A DNA stretch of 64,000 nucleotides from an uncultured Methanoregula sp. (GTDB lineage: Archaea; Halobacteriota; Methanomicrobia; Methanomicrobiales; Methanospirillaceae), in assembly GCF_963678795.1 (NCBI RefSeq), contig NZ_OY787453.1, forward strand, positions 124,001 to 188,000. The letters run 5' to 3'. The notes beneath the pieces were generated by a model. It was not told where the DNA came from. It saw nothing but the letters and a program-made list of their open reading frames with translations, and did no database searches. Within the stretch, counting starts at the first letter, position 1. Every line of letters begins with the position of its first letter. The position numbers and the translations under genes are program-made. Shown here piece by piece: positions 1 through 9,725 of the stretch.

Positions 1-263
1 CGGGGGGACAGCAGCAGCGGGTCTCGATTGCCCGGGCCATGGTGAACAAGCCCGAGATCCTGTTTGCCGATGAACCGTGCGCCAACCTGGACTCCGAGAA
101 CTCCCGGATGGTGCTGGATCTCTTCAAGGAGATCAACGAGGAGATGGAGCAGACCATCGTGATGGTCTCCCACGAATCATGGCACCAGGAGTATTTCCAC
201 CGTATCGTCAGGCTCGGCGACGGGAAGGTCATCAGCGACGGGATAAACGGTCACGGGAAATGA
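1..263 (+). CDS. ABC transporter ATP-binding protein, C-terminal part (cut by window start)
   Basis: This is the end of an ABC exporter ATPase that powers the adjacent permease. The frame is open from base 3 and begins inside the signature motif (GGQQQRVSIARA). It is followed by Walker B (ILFADEP), the D-loop (NLDS) and the H-loop histidine (MVSHE). The Walker A half lies before the window. Spacing to the permease is 32 bp, so they form an operon. The pattern fits the MacB/LolD class of ATPases that pair with one FtsX-type permease. The substrate cannot be read from the sequence. An ATG at 39 is internal and is not the start. Confidence 0.93.
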   Translation, partial: GGQQQRVSIARAMVNKPEILFADEPCANLDSENSRMVLDLFKEINEEMEQTIVMVSHESWHQEYFHRIVRLGDGKVISDGINGHGK

Positions 264-295
264 ATGCGCTGCATAGAATGGGTGAGGAGTAGTTC

Positions 296-1510
296 ATGGG
301 AAAGAGAGAGCTGAAAACTGCGTTCCTGCTGGCACTGCGCGGGCTCCAGCGGGGGAGCCGGTCCAGCGTTATCCTGACGGTCCTTATCATTGCGATGTGC
401 TTCACCAACATGATCTTCCTGCCCTCCCTCCTCAACGGGATCGGTCAGAGCATCACAAAACAGATCGTGGATTACGAGGTATCCGATGTCCTTGTCGACC
501 CGAAGACAGGAAACCAGTATGTCAATGATCTTGACGCCACGCTCGCTCTCATCAACGGTATGCCCGGCGTGGAACGGGCCACTCCCCGGTTCTCCAAGGG
601 GGCGACGCTCATGTATCACAAACGGGTGCTCGGCACCACGATACGGGCCATCAAACCCAATGACGACAAGTACGTCTCTCCCCTGTACAAAACGATGGTA
701 GCCGGCAGTTACCTGGGGAATGACGATACGGGCGAGATCATCCTCGCAAAGCCCGTTGCCGGTGATGCCACGATAAAGGAGGAGGACGAGTTCCAGCCTT
801 CGCTCGGGGGCGTGAGGGTGGGGGACTCGATCACGGTCGAGTATGCCAACGGGTACACGAGGGATTACCGGGTAAAAGGGATCTTTAGTACCGGATGGTA
901 CGAGGCCGATGCTGCTGCCTACGTCACCTGGACCGACATGGAACAGGCGGAAGGAAAACCCCTGGATTACGCGGATTTCATCACGGTCAAGGCCAAGCCC
1001 GGGTACTCCCCGAAGTTCGTCAAAACCGAGCTGCTGCAGTACGGCGTTGCGGACCGCGTCCAGACCTCCACCGATGTCCTGGCCAAGAACATGGGCAAGA
1101 TCCTCCAGAGCTATGCCATCCTGAACCTGGTCTCATTGTTCGTAAGCATCGTCATCACGACGGTCGTGCTCTTCATCGTCATCACCATCAAGACTATCAA
1201 CGCCAGGAAGCAGATCGGTGTCCTGAAGGCCATCGGGGTGGACAAGGAAGTGATCATGCATACCTACGGGTTCCAGGTCATCATCCTTTCCCTCATGGGC
1301 ATTGCGCTCGGGGTGATCATGACCATGATTCTCAACAAGTTCATGGAATATTATCCGGTCGTGACCGTTGACTGGTCCGCTTCGCTGTACATAACCCCCA
1401 TGGACCTCGTGATGAACTCTGTCATCCTCTTTGCAGTATCCATTGTCGCGGGCTATGTTCCCGCGTACCAGGTCTCGCGGGAGGATATCCAGAGCGGGAT
1501 GCGGGCCTGA
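296..1510 (+). CDS. ABC transporter permease, MacB/FtsX type
   Basis: This 404-residue membrane protein is the permease partner of the ATPase just upstream. A first membrane segment lies at about residues 20-42. A long extracytoplasmic domain (about 45-265) follows, and then three membrane segments near 275-300, 325-350 and 370-395, which is the usual MacB/FtsX layout. The sequence NARKQIGVLKAIGVDKEVI after the second segment is the typical coupling-loop region. The ATG at 296 has a good ribosome binding site (ggtgagg at 281-287). It probably exports a peptide, lipid or lipoprotein, but the substrate is unknown. Confidence 0.9.
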   Translation: MGKRELKTAFLLALRGLQRGSRSSVILTVLIIAMCFTNMIFLPSLLNGIGQSITKQIVDYEVSDVLVDPKTGNQYVNDLDATLALINGMPGVERATPRFSKGATLMYHKRVLGTTIRAIKPNDDKYVSPLYKTMVAGSYLGNDDTGEIILAKPVAGDATIKEEDEFQPSLGGVRVGDSITVEYANGYTRDYRVKGIFSTGWYEADAAAYVTWTDMEQAEGKPLDYADFITVKAKPGYSPKFVKTELLQYGVADRVQTSTDVLAKNMGKILQSYAILNLVSLFVSIVITTVVLFIVITIKTINARKQIGVLKAIGVDKEVIMHTYGFQVIILSLMGIALGVIMTMILNKFMEYYPVVTVDWSASLYITPMDLVMNSVILFAVSIVAGYVPAYQVSREDIQSGMRA

Positions 1511-1575
1511 CTTCTGCTTGTTCCTTCACCTTTTTTCTCTTGTCCGCAGAATATACTGTAAGAGCCGTTACCCCC

Positions 1576-2247
1576 ATGGACGAGATCCCCGTTGAAAAAA
1601 TAGTCCGCTCACGGCGCAGGACAATCGCGCTCATCATCAATTCGGAAGCCCGGCTGATCGTCAGGGCCCCGATGAAAGCCTCTCTCGAGGTTATCAATGC
1701 GGTGATCCGGGAGAAGCAGTGCTGGATCCGGAAGAAAGTTGCCGAGATGAAGCAGCGGCCCCCGGTAACCGTACACAGGTACGAGGAAGGCGAGATCTTC
1801 TTCTTCCTCGGGAGAGCATACCCGCTGCACATCATCGAAGATGGCCGGGGGGTCATTGAACGCACCGACCGGCTGTGCGTCTCCCGTATGGGCGAGGCCG
1901 ATATCTCCCGCCGGATTAAGCGCTGGTATATCGGGGAGGCACAAAAAGAGATCCGGTCGCGGTGCATGTGGTTCTCGATGACGACCGGGTACACCCCCGC
2001 ATCGGTCCGCATCACGGATGCCCGCGGGCGCTGGGGTTCCTGCACGCACCGGGGCGGGCTCAATTTCAGCTGGCGTCTCATCCAGGCCCCGCTTGAGATT
2101 GTGGACTACGTGATTGTCCACGAGCTCGTCCATCTCCGGCAGCCGGATCATTCACGGAAGTTCTGGGCAAAAGTGCGGGAGATCATGCCGGACTACGAGC
2201 GGAGACGGGAGTGGCTCCGGGAGAATGAGCGGCTGCTGAGGATATGA
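1576..2247 (+). CDS. YgjP/SprT-like zinc metallopeptidase (DUF45 family)
   Basis: This is a predicted zinc-dependent metalloprotein of the YgjP (DUF45, M48-like) family. The core is HELVH near residue 180, followed by a third metal ligand in PDHSRKFW; HExxH with a downstream H-S-x-x-F-W is the family signature. The Arg-rich N-terminus and the RWGSC motif are also typical. The start is taken as ATG 1576. A TTG at 1540 would add 12 residues but has no ribosome binding site. The biological substrate of YgjP proteins is not established. It follows the ABC permease by 65 bp, possibly in the same transcript. Confidence 0.85.
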   Translation: MDEIPVEKIVRSRRRTIALIINSEARLIVRAPMKASLEVINAVIREKQCWIRKKVAEMKQRPPVTVHRYEEGEIFFFLGRAYPLHIIEDGRGVIERTDRLCVSRMGEADISRRIKRWYIGEAQKEIRSRCMWFSMTTGYTPASVRITDARGRWGSCTHRGGLNFSWRLIQAPLEIVDYVIVHELVHLRQPDHSRKFWAKVREIMPDYERRREWLRENERLLRI

Positions 2248-2694
2248 TGGCAGCTGAGAGGAATTACGGGACTAAAAAATTCCAAGATGCTGTAGTTTTT
2301 CGTTGATTTCAGCTGTCAGGGGAGGGTAACCCCCCGACCCCCTGTTTTATCAAGAGATTTCTTCAACCGTTTGAGATGCTATCCTTATGCAGGGATGCGA
2401 TGCCCAAACGGCGGGGGCAGAGTCACGGTGAACCGGAGTTCCCCAAGAGCGATTGAATATTCTGACGATCATTCGACAGAGCAGGTTCCCCCCCCCTCAT
2501 ACTCCTTCCGTTCCGGCCGCGGCTGCATCCGCCCCATCCGGCGCTCCGGCTCCTCAAGGGAAGAAAAGCCGCACTTCATCATCTCATCTATTCTGAACTG
2601 CGGAAGGAAAAATAGTCTCATCCGCTCACGGCAGGCTGTTTTGTCATGATTCCCGAACACCTCCCTTATCATCCCCGCCGCCCAATAGAACAGG
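2248..2694. other. Intergenic region without a convincing gene
   Basis: This is 447 bp between the metallopeptidase and the acetyltransferase. It contains poly-C and poly-G runs (2326-2342, 2488-2498) and T-rich stretches. One open frame at 2371-2649 has a low-complexity product without recognisable domains and is probably spurious. No tRNA or rRNA fold was seen. Confidence 0.5.
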
Positions 2695-3231
2695 ATGGAT
2701 TCCTTTTATATCCGGCCGGAACTCCCGGAAGATATTCCCGCTATTTTAGAAGTCCAGTTCCAGGCGTTCGCGCAGGATGGCGAGGCACGGCTCGTGAGCG
2801 CCCTGCGCCACGATGGCAATATCAATCCCGAACTTTCCCTTGTTGCCGTGCACAAAAACAGGATCATCGGTCACATCCTCTTCTGCCCGATCACCATTGT
2901 TTCAGATTCCGTGGAGACCCCGGCGCTTGCGCTCGCCCCCCTTGCCGTACACCAGGATTTCCAGTGCATGGGGATTGGTGCAGCCCTCGTTGAAGAGGGG
3001 ATCGGGGAATGCCAGCGCCTCGGCCACCGCATCGTGATCGTGGTTGGCCACCCCGGATATTATCCCCGCTTCGGTTTCACTCCTGCACGGAAATCCGGGA
3101 TTCTCGCGCCGTTTCCCTGCCCGGATGAGGCGTTCATGGCCCTGCCCCTGAGGGCCGGGGCACTTGACGGGATTGGCGGGATGGTCAGGTACCCGGTGGC
3201 GTTCGATACGGTCGGTGCCCACACATCATAA
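2695..3231 (+). CDS. GNAT family N-acetyltransferase
   Basis: This 178-residue protein is predicted to transfer an acetyl group from acetyl-CoA to an unidentified amine. The N-terminal strand FYIRPELPEDIPAILEV is typical of GNAT. The acetyl-CoA-binding motif A appears as LAVHQDFQCMGIGAALVEEG, with the Q/R-x-x-G-x-G/A pattern (QCMGIGAA). The later segment GHPGYYPRFGF matches the YhbS-like subgroup (COG3153). The gene ends 3 bp from the convergent nitroreductase. Confidence 0.9.
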   Translation: MDSFYIRPELPEDIPAILEVQFQAFAQDGEARLVSALRHDGNINPELSLVAVHKNRIIGHILFCPITIVSDSVETPALALAPLAVHQDFQCMGIGAALVEEGIGECQRLGHRIVIVVGHPGYYPRFGFTPARKSGILAPFPCPDEAFMALPLRAGALDGIGGMVRYPVAFDTVGAHTS

Positions 3232-3234
3232 TCA

Positions 3235-4005
3235 TCACTCACCTTTTTTTCCCACCGTGGCGAGGTAGATCAGGAACTGGTCTCTCCCGTTGATTCCCAG
3301 GATCCGGTTCATCTCATCGTCATCGAATGCCGCAATGGCACAGACCCCGCACCCGATGGCTTCTGCAGCAAGGTAGAGGTTCTGGCAGACATGCCCGGCA
3401 TCGAGATGGAGGTCCCGGTATCCCCGCTCGCCATAGCGCCACGTCATGCGGTACGGGACCGCGGTCCAGAGAAAGACCGCACCGCTCCGGAACATGAACT
3501 GCTGGTTGAAACAGGCCTCCGTTATCCGAATTACGAGCGTGGGATCCGTATCTGTCTGCTGGAGCCGGTGGGAGAGAGCGAGATACCGGTACAGCCCCGG
3601 CACGAGTCCATCCACATCGTTTGCAAGGATGTATGTCTCGAACGCGTGGCGTGCCCCTGCGGAAGGGACGGTACGCAGGGTGGCGAGATTCCCGTGGATC
3701 GTCTTCACACCCAGGGTGCACCAGAGCAGGAACCCGAGTTCGTCAAGGGAAAGCGGTTCGCGGGCATAGGTCCGGATACTGGTGCGCCGTTCAATGGCCA
3801 TACGGAGATCAACAGGGGGGATCTCAAGGGAATCCGGCCGTGGGAGGCTGAACAGGGGAATCGCCGGATCCGGCGGCAGTTCGAGCGGGGGTTGCCGGAT
3901 GCCCTTCTCCTGGTCGCTCTTACCGATATAGCGGTACTTCGTTCTCTCCATGAACTCCTGCCCGGTTCCTTTTGGGGCCGGGTTACCTGGCCTTTGTTCT
4001 GTCAT
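3235..4005 (-). CDS. SagB-type nitroreductase / FMN-dependent dehydrogenase
   Basis: This 256-residue flavoprotein belongs to the nitroreductase superfamily. ERRTSIRTYAREPLSLDELGFLLW is the classic FMN-binding N-terminal block (RRSxRxY). The middle SAGARHAFETYILAN and the C-terminal LAAEAIGCGVCAIAAFDDD resemble SagB-like stand-alone dehydrogenases. No thiazole/oxazole peptide-modification partners are nearby, so a general oxidoreductase role is more likely than peptide cyclodehydration. The first ~18 residues are poorly conserved, so the internal Met at residue 19 could be the real start. Confidence 0.85.
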   Translation of the reverse strand: MTEQRPGNPAPKGTGQEFMERTKYRYIGKSDQEKGIRQPPLELPPDPAIPLFSLPRPDSLEIPPVDLRMAIERRTSIRTYAREPLSLDELGFLLWCTLGVKTIHGNLATLRTVPSAGARHAFETYILANDVDGLVPGLYRYLALSHRLQQTDTDPTLVIRITEACFNQQFMFRSGAVFLWTAVPYRMTWRYGERGYRDLHLDAGHVCQNLYLAAEAIGCGVCAIAAFDDDEMNRILGINGRDQFLIYLATVGKKGE

Positions 4006-4126
4006 CGACGATCACCCTTTTGTGAAGGTATGCCCCAGAGAACGTCAGGTTATCGGTCCATATCTGACCTGGCGCTCTTCCCCCGCACGCTTATACTCTT
4101 CACCTTCCAAACTACTCCGGGATATT

Positions 4127-5371
4127 GTGACCGGTCCAGCTAACCACAGTAATGACAGCCTAGCCCGTGCACTTACCGGGTTTTCCAGCACTTCCGGTCA
4201 CCCGACCATAACAGAAGATGCGGTAATCGGGCCCGATACAGTCCGCAAATATACCAATGAATTCTGGACCTCGCGCCAGCGCCAGGCCTCGTCGATTCAC
4301 GAGATCTCGTACCGGGCCTGCTTCAAACCTCAGCTTCCCTGCTTCTTTATCAGCCTCCTGACCCGGCCGGGGGATGTAGTATACGACCCGTTCAATGGGC
4401 GCGGGACAACTGCCATCGAGGCAGCCCTTCTCGGGCGTAATGTGATCGCAAACGATGCGAGCCCCCTTTCCCGGATAATGACCGAAGCCCGTTTTTTTCC
4501 GCCAGATCTCATGGCAATCGAAAAACGCCTCGCAGATATCCCTGCCGGAAGCGGGCGGGCTGCAATTGATCTCTCCATGTTCTATCACCCGGATACCGAA
4601 CGGGAGATCGTATCCCTCCGCCGGCACACTCTCGGGAGAGCAGAAGCCTCTCTCGATGATCATATCGATCACTGGATCGCCATGGTGGCGACAAACCGCC
4701 TGACCGGGCATTCGAAAGGGTTCTTCTCGGTGTATACCCTGCCCCCCAACCAGGCCGTCTCCCAGGGAAGCCAGAGGAAGATCAACGAGAAGCGGATGCA
4801 GACGCCGGAATACCGGGATACCCGGCAGATCATCCTTACCAAGACCAGGAGCCTCCTGCGTTCTGTAACCGGCACGGATGTGAAAAATCTGAACCGGGCC
4901 GGGAATTCTGCTCTCCTGCTCACGGGTGATGCCGGGAAGACTCCGAAAATTCAGGATGAATCAGTAAACCTGACCGTAACGTCGCCACCGTTCCTCGACA
5001 TCGTGCAGTACCGCGAGGATAACTGGCTCCGCTGCTGGTTCAACGGCCTCGACGCAAACGAGATCGGGAGACAGATAACGATGGCCCGCACGGTTGAGCG
5101 GTGGGCGGAAGTGATGGGCCGGGTATTCCGGGAGCTCTTCCGTATTACCGTGCCGGGGGGGTACGTGGCATTTGAGGTCGGGGAAGTCCGGAACCGGACG
5201 ATCCGTCTTGAGGAACATGTCGTCCCCCTTGGGATTGCTGCGGGATTTTCCTGTGAATGCGTGCTCATCAACCAGCAGACGTTCACCAAGACCTCGAATA
5301 TCTGGGGTGTCGGGAATATGGAGGCCGGTACGAACACCAACCGCATCGTAGTTTTTAAAAAACCTCAATAA
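4127..5371 (+). CDS. DNA modification methyltransferase (N4/N6 amino type), orphan
   Basis: This is a predicted S-adenosylmethionine-dependent DNA amino-methyltransferase. The SAM-binding motif I is DPFNGRGTTAIEAALLG. The catalytic motif IV is TSPPFLDIVQYREDNW, a variant of (S/D)PP(Y/F). Motif I comes before motif IV. The frame is open back to 3950, but that part overlaps the divergent nitroreductase. The GTG at 4127 gives a 414-residue protein beginning just before the conserved part and is the preferred start, with moderate certainty. No restriction endonuclease gene is adjacent, so it is either an orphan methylase or a methyltransferase of another substrate with the same fold. Confidence 0.82.
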   Translation: MTGPANHSNDSLARALTGFSSTSGHPTITEDAVIGPDTVRKYTNEFWTSRQRQASSIHEISYRACFKPQLPCFFISLLTRPGDVVYDPFNGRGTTAIEAALLGRNVIANDASPLSRIMTEARFFPPDLMAIEKRLADIPAGSGRAAIDLSMFYHPDTEREIVSLRRHTLGRAEASLDDHIDHWIAMVATNRLTGHSKGFFSVYTLPPNQAVSQGSQRKINEKRMQTPEYRDTRQIILTKTRSLLRSVTGTDVKNLNRAGNSALLLTGDAGKTPKIQDESVNLTVTSPPFLDIVQYREDNWLRCWFNGLDANEIGRQITMARTVERWAEVMGRVFRELFRITVPGGYVAFEVGEVRNRTIRLEEHVVPLGIAAGFSCECVLINQQTFTKTSNIWGVGNMEAGTNTNRIVVFKKPQ

Positions 5372-5507
5372 GACAATATACCGTCCCATAAATCCAGAGA
5401 AGCCTGCAAATCTTGATATTATTAAAAATTAATTCAGATTACAAGTGATAAGGTTCGGGATCTTTTCCTGTTCTTTCCTTCCGGGAATATGCTGAGGTAA
5501 AAAGAAA

Positions 5508-6557
5508 ATGGGTAAAATACGGTTCTGGAGCATCGTCGCTATTCTCTTCCTTGCAGTATCCCTGGCTGTCCCGGCGGGGGCCGCTGATATCACCCCCTCC
5601 GATCACCATATTGCCGTACGCCAGGCACACCTTGCATGGACAGCGCTTGAAACAGAACTCCAGATGAACGCAGCACTCACGTATGCCAGTACGCTCTACA
5701 ATACCAATACTGCCCGCATGGCCGGTCTCCTTGCGGAGTTCCGTGACGCGGAAGCACAGATCCCTGCAGCCCGGACTGACGCAGAAGTCGACAGCATTAT
5801 CCTGAATCTCCGGAAGATAACCCGCCAGTTCCAGAGCGAGGTCAGTGCGCAGATGAGTGCCGGGCAGGGTTCGTCGAATGAACTGGGCCGCCAGATAAGT
5901 CTTGCAACCTCAGGCAACCCGTTTACCGAAGAGAAGAAGAACCTCTACTGGAGCATGCGGTCCAGCGGCCAGCTGAGCGATCTTGACTCCTGGGCAGGCG
6001 CTGCACAGGCGGAACTTACTTCCCTGAATGCCCGGGGGTATGATACAACAAAAGCCCAGCGGGCACTGGATCTCACGACAGCAAAGCGGCCTGAGCTGCA
6101 GTCAGCATTCGAACTAAAGGATGAAGTGAAGGTGAATGCAGCCTGCAATACCCTCTATTCCCTCTCTTCCGAGTATGTTGCCCGGGCAGGAGAGATTCAG
6201 CAGCAGGTCCCGGATGATGCCCGCATCTGGTCCCTGCTGGATCAGGCAGACCGGATCGTTGGGAAGGCGGACCGGCTCAATACTGATACGACCATGGTAA
6301 TACTGGATATCGGTGCAGCCGACACGGATCTCTCCCGTCTGAAAACTGACATCGTGGCAACCAAACGCCTCATTGTTGCGGGAAAACTCGAAAGTGCGAA
6401 GAAAAGCCTGCTCGTGATAAAGAAGGATTATACCGACCTTGCCCGGGAATACCGGGGCATTGCCAGCACGACAAACCTTCCCGCCGATCTGTCGGAAGCG
6501 CTCAACATGATGGCAGTAGCCCTTGATAATGCTGCTGACCGGATGGGGGAGAGCTGA
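5508..6557 (+). CDS. Exported alpha-helical protein of unknown function
   Basis: This 349-residue protein starts with a signal peptide (residues 1-25, hydrophobic IVAILFLAVSLAVPAGA, predicted cut near AGA/AD). The rest is rich in Ala, Leu, Asp and Arg with heptad-like spacing, which suggests long helices. No catalytic motif was recognised. It ends one base before the ATG of the next gene, a lipoprotein, so the two are probably co-transcribed and may work together at the cell surface. It could be a surface or scaffold protein; no function is assigned. Confidence 0.75.
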   Translation: MGKIRFWSIVAILFLAVSLAVPAGAADITPSDHHIAVRQAHLAWTALETELQMNAALTYASTLYNTNTARMAGLLAEFRDAEAQIPAARTDAEVDSIILNLRKITRQFQSEVSAQMSAGQGSSNELGRQISLATSGNPFTEEKKNLYWSMRSSGQLSDLDSWAGAAQAELTSLNARGYDTTKAQRALDLTTAKRPELQSAFELKDEVKVNAACNTLYSLSSEYVARAGEIQQQVPDDARIWSLLDQADRIVGKADRLNTDTTMVILDIGAADTDLSRLKTDIVATKRLIVAGKLESAKKSLLVIKKDYTDLAREYRGIASTTNLPADLSEALNMMAVALDNAADRMGES

Positions 6558-6558
6558 T

Positions 6559-7026
6559 ATGGACAGAACAATGCAGAGATGTGGTCTGGTCTTTTTCCTC
6601 CTCCTCATCAGTATGCTGGTTATTGCAGGCTGCGCCTCTGTTCCGGCGCCCGGAGGCAGCCTCGTATCAACTCCTTCAAAGACAACTGCCCCCACACCTG
6701 CACCCGCTTCCCTTACCCCCTCCGTGACAACAGCCCCGCCCCTCACACTCCGGACAATAGTGCCGGCTACAACGTCCACGCCCCTCCCCCCGGTGACAAC
6801 GCCCCCGGCGGAAAGCAGGTACGTTGTAAAAACCTGTGCTGAGCTGGGCGGTTTTATTGCAAACCCGGGCGAACGCTGTCCCGGCGTGTGGCAGGATTCA
6901 ACGGAGGCATTCAGCTGCTGCTCTGCAGAACCGGTTCCTAATGTTGCCTCGGACCTGTCCGTCACTGTCCTGCCGCTCGATCTCCGGGTGAATCTTGCGG
7001 ATTACCCCGGCAGCATCATTCCCTGA
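6559..7026 (+). CDS. Cysteine-containing lipoprotein of unknown function
   Basis: This 155-residue predicted lipoprotein has the signal segment LVFFLLLISMLVIAGC, a good lipobox, followed by a Thr/Pro/Ser-rich linker (about residues 35-95) typical of surface-exposed archaeal proteins. The C-terminal part (VKTCAELGG, GERCPGVW, FSCCSAEP) carries four cysteines that could form disulfides. The start is ATG 6559, directly after the previous stop (6555-6557); a longer in-frame start at 6523 would overlap that gene. Co-transcription with the upstream exported protein is likely. Confidence 0.75.
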   Translation: MDRTMQRCGLVFFLLLISMLVIAGCASVPAPGGSLVSTPSKTTAPTPAPASLTPSVTTAPPLTLRTIVPATTSTPLPPVTTPPAESRYVVKTCAELGGFIANPGERCPGVWQDSTEAFSCCSAEPVPNVASDLSVTVLPLDLRVNLADYPGSIIP

Positions 7027-7118
7027 TCCCCCGTCCCGGTCCGGGTTTTCCCGGCAGCAAAGAGCAAGTCTCCGGTGAAAAAGGACGCCTTAAGTATCAC
7101 AAAAGCCAACGTGTATTC

Positions 7119-8780
7119 ATGGTCACCCGTATCAGGCGGTATGCACAGATAATTGACGTGCTGGGAAATTACGGATTCAGCATCGGCCTTGAAAAAATGT
7201 TTCCCGGGAGGGCCGGTTTCCGGCTTCCCACCTCCGGCAAATCGCCTGATTCTTCCACGGTTTACGAACGGATACGGCTGGCTCTTGAGGATCTGGGACC
7301 GACTTTTGTGAAATTCGGCCAGATCATGAGTACGAGGACCGAGCTTCTGCCTCCGGAGATGATCGAGCAACTCAAGAAGCTCCAGGATCATGCAAAACCA
7401 ATCCCGTTCTCCGAGGTAAGGGCCATCCTCGAACAGAACATCCCCGAACTGGACGATCATTTCTGCGAAATCGAAGAGACCCCGGTGGCCGCTGCCTCGA
7501 TAGGCCAGGTCCACCGCGCCTTTCTCAAGGACGGGACAATGGTTGCAGTCAAGGTCCAGCGCCCGGGCATTCCTGAGCTCATCGAGACGGATATCGGGAT
7601 CCTCCAGTCAATGGCCGAGCGGATCGAGACCGTCTTTCCCGAGACCCGGGTTTATAACCCGACCGGCATGGTGGATGATTTTGCCCACCAGATCGTAAAA
7701 GAACTGGATTTCACCCGGGAAGCCCGCAACATGGACCGGATGGCCCGGAACTTCCATAACGTGCCCGGTGTCCATTTCCCGAAGATCTACTGGGAATTCA
7801 CCTCCCAGTTCGTCATGGTAATGGAGTTTGTCGAAGGTGTCCGGATTGACAACGTGGACGCCATCAGTGAGATGGGCTTTGTCCCCCACGATATCGGGGT
7901 CACGGGATTTCATGCCTACCTGAAGATGATCTTCGAGGACGGGTTCTTCCATGGCGATCCGCACCCGGGAAACCTGCTGGTTTCAAAGACCGGCGATATC
8001 GTTTTCCTGGACTTCGGGATCGTAGGTGTCCTGCGCCCGGAAAAACGCCAGCTCTTCATCAACCTCCTCTTCGCCCTTGTCAACGACGATATCGAGCTGA
8101 TGCTCCGGTCGCTTGAGGGCTTCGGGATCGTTATTGCCGAGGATGATCGTGAAGCCATGAGGGATGATCTCTACCTCATGATGCACGATTTCAGCGGCGG
8201 TGGCGGGGATGGCGTATCCCAGCTCAATTTCGGCCTTGTCGTCAGCGAACTTACGGAGACCATGCGGCGCTACAAGCTCAAAGTGCCGATGAACCTGATG
8301 CTCCTCCTCAAGGTTTTCATGATGGTCCTGGATATCGGTGTCCGTCTCGATCCCAGGTTCAATTTCGGTAAGGAGGTCACCCCCTACCTCTCGAAACTGG
8401 CCGATACCAACAATTTTTCAGCAGCTTACCTCAAACGGGCTTCGACAACCCTCCTCGAGGCTGCGGATGCCCTCTTTGATATGCCCCGCAATCTCAACCT
8501 CATGCTGCGGCGGCTCTCGACCGGTACATTCAAGCTGGAGATCGTAGACACGGATATCCAGAAACTCCAGATGGCGCTCGACAAGGCAAGTGACAAGATA
8601 ATGATCGGCATGGTTGTTGCAGCCCTCGTCGTGGGGTCATCACTGGTTATCAGTGCCCAGCCAAACGAGCTGCCCAAACAGATCTCATGGATCGCTATTG
8701 CAGGGTACACTGCGGCGGTGCTTGTCGGGTTCTACGCAATCTACCACGTCATCTTCCTGCGATTCCGGATGGACCGGTAA
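7119..8780 (+). CDS. ABC1/UbiB family atypical kinase
   Basis: This 553-residue protein belongs to the ABC1 (AarF/UbiB/ADCK) atypical kinase-like family. The family signatures are visible: [15 protein letters not shown] (KxGQ motif), [12 protein letters not shown] (ASIGQVH replaces the P-loop), VAVKVQRPG (ATP-site Lys), [13 protein letters not shown] (catalytic loop) and FLDFGIVG (metal-binding DFG). Two membrane segments near the C-terminus (about 500-520 and 530-550) anchor it. Family members act in isoprenoid-quinone or lipid metabolism. Methanogens of this group lack ubiquinone, so the substrate here is unknown. Confidence 0.92.
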   Translation: MVTRIRRYAQIIDVLGNYGFSIGLEKMFPGRAGFRLPTSGKSPDSSTVYERIRLALEDLGPTFVKFGQIMSTRTELLPPEMIEQLKKLQDHAKPIPFSEVRAILEQNIPELDDHFCEIEETPVAAASIGQVHRAFLKDGTMVAVKVQRPGIPELIETDIGILQSMAERIETVFPETRVYNPTGMVDDFAHQIVKELDFTREARNMDRMARNFHNVPGVHFPKIYWEFTSQFVMVMEFVEGVRIDNVDAISEMGFVPHDIGVTGFHAYLKMIFEDGFFHGDPHPGNLLVSKTGDIVFLDFGIVGVLRPEKRQLFINLLFALVNDDIELMLRSLEGFGIVIAEDDREAMRDDLYLMMHDFSGGGGDGVSQLNFGLVVSELTETMRRYKLKVPMNLMLLLKVFMMVLDIGVRLDPRFNFGKEVTPYLSKLADTNNFSAAYLKRASTTLLEAADALFDMPRNLNLMLRRLSTGTFKLEIVDTDIQKLQMALDKASDKIMIGMVVAALVVGSSLVISAQPNELPKQISWIAIAGYTAAVLVGFYAIYHVIFLRFRMDR

Positions 8781-8798
8781 GACCGGCCCTGAACGGGT

Positions 8799-9314
8799 TT
8801 ACCGCACCGCATTTTTTATGATATTCCACCTCTCCAGTTTCTCTTCGTAGCTGGACCGTGCATGTGCCGGGCTTGTCGACGGGAGGAGTACCGTATCAAC
8901 GCCTGTTGTCCCGCATGCCTGCCGGAAATACCGGGCTGCAGTAGTGCCGTTGAGCGCCACGAGGGTTATCCCGGGACGGGCGGCAAGGAAGGCCCCGATC
9001 TCGTTGAAGACCGGGTCACGGATCCGCGTATCCGCACTTCCTTTTCTGGAACAGGAATGGATCACATCCCACAGAGCGATCCGGTGTGCCTTGACCTGTT
9101 CAATGCGCTGCCCGTACGGGAGCGAGGCATCTATCAGGAAGAGATCGCCCATGATCCGCCAGAACCGGTTCTGCGGGTTTCCGTAGTACCGGGTGCCTTC
9201 CAGTGAGATGACGCTCGGGAAACTCCCGAGGATCAGCACCCGGGGATCATCCCCGCATACCGGCAGGAGACCCACCAGTGCCTTGTCATGGGAAATAGAA
9301 ATATCACGTTTCAT
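8799..9314 (-). CDS. DNA-deoxyinosine glycosylase (UDG superfamily family 6)
   Basis: This is a predicted DNA repair glycosylase that removes hypoxanthine (deaminated adenine). The 171-residue protein has ILGSFPSVISLE and YYGNPQNRFWRIMGDLF, matching the GSFPG and YxxPxNxFW blocks of the HDG family, and the C-terminal LPSTSPAHAR loop corresponding to UDG motif 2. The central WDVIHSC block is also typical. It is convergent with the upstream ABC1 kinase gene (18 bp apart). Confidence 0.88.
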   Translation of the reverse strand: MKRDISISHDKALVGLLPVCGDDPRVLILGSFPSVISLEGTRYYGNPQNRFWRIMGDLFLIDASLPYGQRIEQVKAHRIALWDVIHSCSRKGSADTRIRDPVFNEIGAFLAARPGITLVALNGTTAARYFRQACGTTGVDTVLLPSTSPAHARSSYEEKLERWNIIKNAVR

Positions 9315-9358
9315 ACGGCCATGTACCCGTCCCCGGTGTGCAAGGGGTAAAAAAAGGG

Positions 9359-9637
9359 TTATTCCTTGTAATAGAGGTTGCAGTGGCAGTGCCCCATCTT
9401 TGCCACTTCATCCTTGTGGTATATGCAGGGGCATTCGATTGCCATGTCCTTCTCCTCATCACCGCTCCGGAGCCGGCAGGGGCAGTAAGGATGCCCGAAC
9501 TTTGTTTTGTTGCGCACGAGCCCCTTGATCACGGTAGTGAGTTGTTTCTGGTCGGTACTGAGTGACCAGCCCTGCTTATGTGCATAGGCCTTCGCCCACT
9601 TGAGCATGTCCTCTTCAGCGTGAGTATCTTCTGTCAT
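9359..9637 (-). CDS. Ferredoxin:thioredoxin reductase, catalytic beta-subunit-like
   Basis: This 92-residue protein carries the Fe-S and disulfide active-site cysteines of ferredoxin:thioredoxin reductase in the order CPC (PYCPCRL), CPC (IECPCIY) and CHC (GHCHCNLYY), which is the family signature. It would pass electrons from ferredoxin to a thioredoxin. The start has a good ribosome binding site (caggag on the minus strand near 9650) and a TATA-like catatacaaaa near 9675. A glutaredoxin-thioredoxin reductase fusion lies at 45.7 kb, so several thiol-reduction routes are encoded nearby. Confidence 0.92.
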   Translation of the reverse strand: MTEDTHAEEDMLKWAKAYAHKQGWSLSTDQKQLTTVIKGLVRNKTKFGHPYCPCRLRSGDEEKDMAIECPCIYHKDEVAKMGHCHCNLYYKE

Positions 9638-9725
9638 TGTACCCCGGGGAACTCCTGTATTGTCACGATACTTTTTGTATATGAGACGTTAGTCTTTGCG
9701 CTTGATTAAACGGATTCTGGCCCGC

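Noticed and set aside
2371..2649. 92-residue frame in the intergenic gap
   Set aside because: No ribosome binding site, domain or plausible composition; the product is low complexity.
3950..4126. N-terminal extension of the DNA methyltransferase
   Set aside because: It overlaps the divergent nitroreductase gene and has no conserved features.
6114..6965. 283-residue minus-strand frame
   Set aside because: It is antisense to the exported protein and lipoprotein genes and has no recognisable features.
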